Source: Bacteroides sp. (lineage in GTDB: Bacteria > Bacteroidota > Bacteroidia > Bacteroidales > Bacteroidaceae). Taken from it: a stretch of 33,000 nt of DNA. This document shows, in pieces, positions 32,853-33,000 of this stretch (its first letter is position 1; every line of letters starts with the position of its first letter). A model generated the notes under the pieces. The model was given only the letters and a program-made list of their open reading frames with translations. It had not been told where the DNA came from and did no database searches. The DNA lies in NCBI GenBank assembly GCA_019416685.1, contig DXWV01000008.1, forward strand, positions 42,068-75,067, in the 5' to 3' direction. The translations under genes and the position numbers were made by a program.

Positions 32853-33000
32853 CTATCCTTTTAACCTTATTTGCGTATCAATAAAGTACAAGTCACCATC
32901 AATACCATAGAGGACATTATTAGGGACTGCATCAAATACTTCGTATGAGGCTGTAATTTAAACTGTGTCAGCAAAGCAACCAAATAAAGTATTAACTTTG
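32853..33000 (-). pseudogene. 3' end of a kinase-like gene, interrupted by a stop, running out of the window
   Basis: Leftward frame ending at the TAG at 32853-32855. The last residues read YEVFDAVPNNVLYGIDGD then LYFIDTQIRLKG. The DxxxxNVL...FID pattern is like the catalytic and metal-binding segments of phage-type polyvalent kinases, recalled from memory. An in-frame TAA lies at 32958-32960, with open sequence (FGCFADTV) again beyond it. Either the gene is broken by a nonsense change or a short frame shift, or only a fragment is left. The part right of 33000 is not visible. Confidence 0.5.

Overview
The window looks like chromosome of a Bacteroides species. The signs are about 40% GC, repeated Bacteroides-type promoters (-7 box TAnnTTTG, sometimes with a -33 TTTG box 19-20 bp upstream), a serine-type sulfatase, a fused FeoA-FeoB, a Rho with a long low-complexity insert, a hybrid PAS kinase and an IntDOT-like integrase. 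No species is assigned.

Left part (1-10100): the end of tRNA-Thr, a small winged-helix protein and an exported sulfatase. Then come two small CRISPR arrays without cas genes (2453-2696 and 7157-7455), each behind a homologous leader of about 150 bp. They flank a secreted protein made of 20-residue repeats and a PAS hybrid histidine kinase. Next is an accessory block: a leftward XRE-Fic-unknown-unknown operon divergent from a coiled-coil protein gene, with six copies of an AAYGWTAAT-type motif between them. The block ends at tRNA-Cys.

Middle part (10100-27180) is mostly conserved chromosome: FeoAB with its Cys-rich partner, TilS, an EFR1-type flavodoxin/ferredoxin protein, Rho, two overlapping TPR sensor kinase genes (the second has lost the phosphoacceptor His and the ATP-binding boxes), a MATE transporter, Ffh, FolD, a CapA-like protein and tRNA-His. 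tilS may be translated from a leaderless mRNA.

Right part (27180-33000) is the start of an integrative element next to tRNA-His. It holds a tyrosine recombinase, two unknown proteins, a tandem pair of homologous noncoding elements (142-bp period), an SF2-helicase-like protein whose P-loop lacks the usual lysine, and a broken kinase-like gene end at the window edge. The far end of the element is outside the window.

The strongest candidates for undescribed biology are: (1) cas-less CRISPR arrays mixing 36-bp and 47-bp forms of one repeat, with a promoter-like sequence in every repeat; (2) the tandem RNA-like elements ahead of the odd helicase; (3) the XRE-Fic operon with two unknown small proteins; (4) the kinase/pseudokinase pair.
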